From Anaerotignum sp. (GTDB lineage Bacteria > Bacillota > Clostridia > Lachnospirales > Anaerotignaceae), in the NCBI GenBank assembly GCA_017560955.1, contig JAFZDV010000064.1, forward strand, positions 1 through 14,884: DNA of 14,884 nt. The letters run 5' to 3'. The notes under the pieces are model-generated. The model saw only the letters and a list, made by a program, of their open reading frames with translations, did not search any database and had not been told where the DNA came from. The position numbers and the translations under genes were made by a program. Shown here piece by piece: positions 14,643 through 14,884 of this stretch (its first letter is position 1; each line of letters opens with the position of its first letter).

Positions 14643-14884
14643 ATGAAATGCCCGAATTGTGGATTTGAATATTTCGAGGGCGGCCATTGTCCCGATTGTG
14701 GGGTCGATGTTTTTGTGTTCCGTAAAACCCGTGGTGCTTCTATCCGTTTATATAATGAAGCATTAAAACTGGCGGAGGAAAGAGATCTTTCCGGTGCAGC
14801 GGCAAATCTGGAACAAAGCCTTCTTTTTGATAAAAATAATATACAGGCAAGAAATCTGCTTGGTCTGATTAATTGCGAAATGGG
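14643..14884 (+). CDS. Zinc-ribbon and TPR-repeat protein, C-terminus cut by window edge
   Basis: The first 80 residues are visible. An N-terminal zinc ribbon has CPNC (3-6) and CPDC (16-19). From about residue 32 a helical repeat begins (IRLYNEALKLAEERDLSGAA then NLEQSLLFDKNNIQARNLLG), with the spacing and small/large residue pattern of TPR repeats. The protein would continue with more repeats, perhaps a membrane helix, beyond the right edge. The ATG is fixed by GGAG (14631-14634) eight bases upstream. It follows the 49-codon gene closely in the folC operon. TPR proteins act as scaffolds; the partner and function are unknown. Confidence 0.8.
   Translation, partial: MKCPNCGFEYFEGGHCPDCGVDVFVFRKTRGASIRLYNEALKLAEERDLSGAAANLEQSLLFDKNNIQARNLLGLINCEM

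Overview
The window looks like a chromosomal segment of a low-GC, endospore-forming Bacillota, most likely class Clostridia. The reasons are a complete spoIIAA-spoIIAB-sigF operon, an intact sigK, strong GGAGG-type ribosome binding sites, sigma-A-like promoters with AT-rich spacers, and many U-run terminators. I see no tRNA, rRNA, CRISPR array, transposase or phage gene. Nothing points to recent transfer; this reads as core chromosome.

Layout, left to right. (1) 1-1052, minus: lysA (diaminopimelate decarboxylase), cut by the left edge. (2) 1246-3496, plus: a KdpD-like histidine kinase without the KdpD N-terminal domain, overlapping a KdpE-like response regulator. (3) 3583-5906, minus: two tandem but divergent GAPDH genes, each with its own promoter and terminator. 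Upstream of both are GGGAC-N6-TGTC elements resembling the operator of the glycolytic repressor CggR. The first copy has lost both residues that normally favour NAD over NADP. (4) 6029-6752: nested inverted repeats, a 33-residue membrane peptide gene missed by length cut-offs, and a divergent zinc-ribbon protein. The two genes appear to share overlapping -10 elements. (5) 6780-9138: spoIIAA-spoIIAB-sigF (minus) back to back with sigK (plus), which has a perfect sigma-E -10 element. (6) 9223-12984, minus: mltG, trmR and trhP, the order known from the Bacillus subtilis yrrL-yrrM-yrrO region, followed by a MarR-family regulator that may be the last gene of the transcript. (7) 13161-14884, plus: folC, a 49-codon orphan gene, and the start of a zinc-ribbon/TPR protein running off the right edge.

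How the parts work together. SpoIIAA, SpoIIAB and sigma-F form the forespore partner-switch. SigK is the late mother-cell sigma factor and is probably switched on here by sigma-E. TrmR and TrhP together would make 5-methoxyuridine at the tRNA wobble position. The two GAPDHs probably divide glycolytic NADH production and NADP-linked flux between them, perhaps under one sugar-phosphate-responsive regulator encoded elsewhere. I found no clearly new multi-gene system. The most interesting items are the GAPDH pair with its operators, the 33-residue peptide with its overlapping divergent promoter, and the nested inverted repeats next to it.
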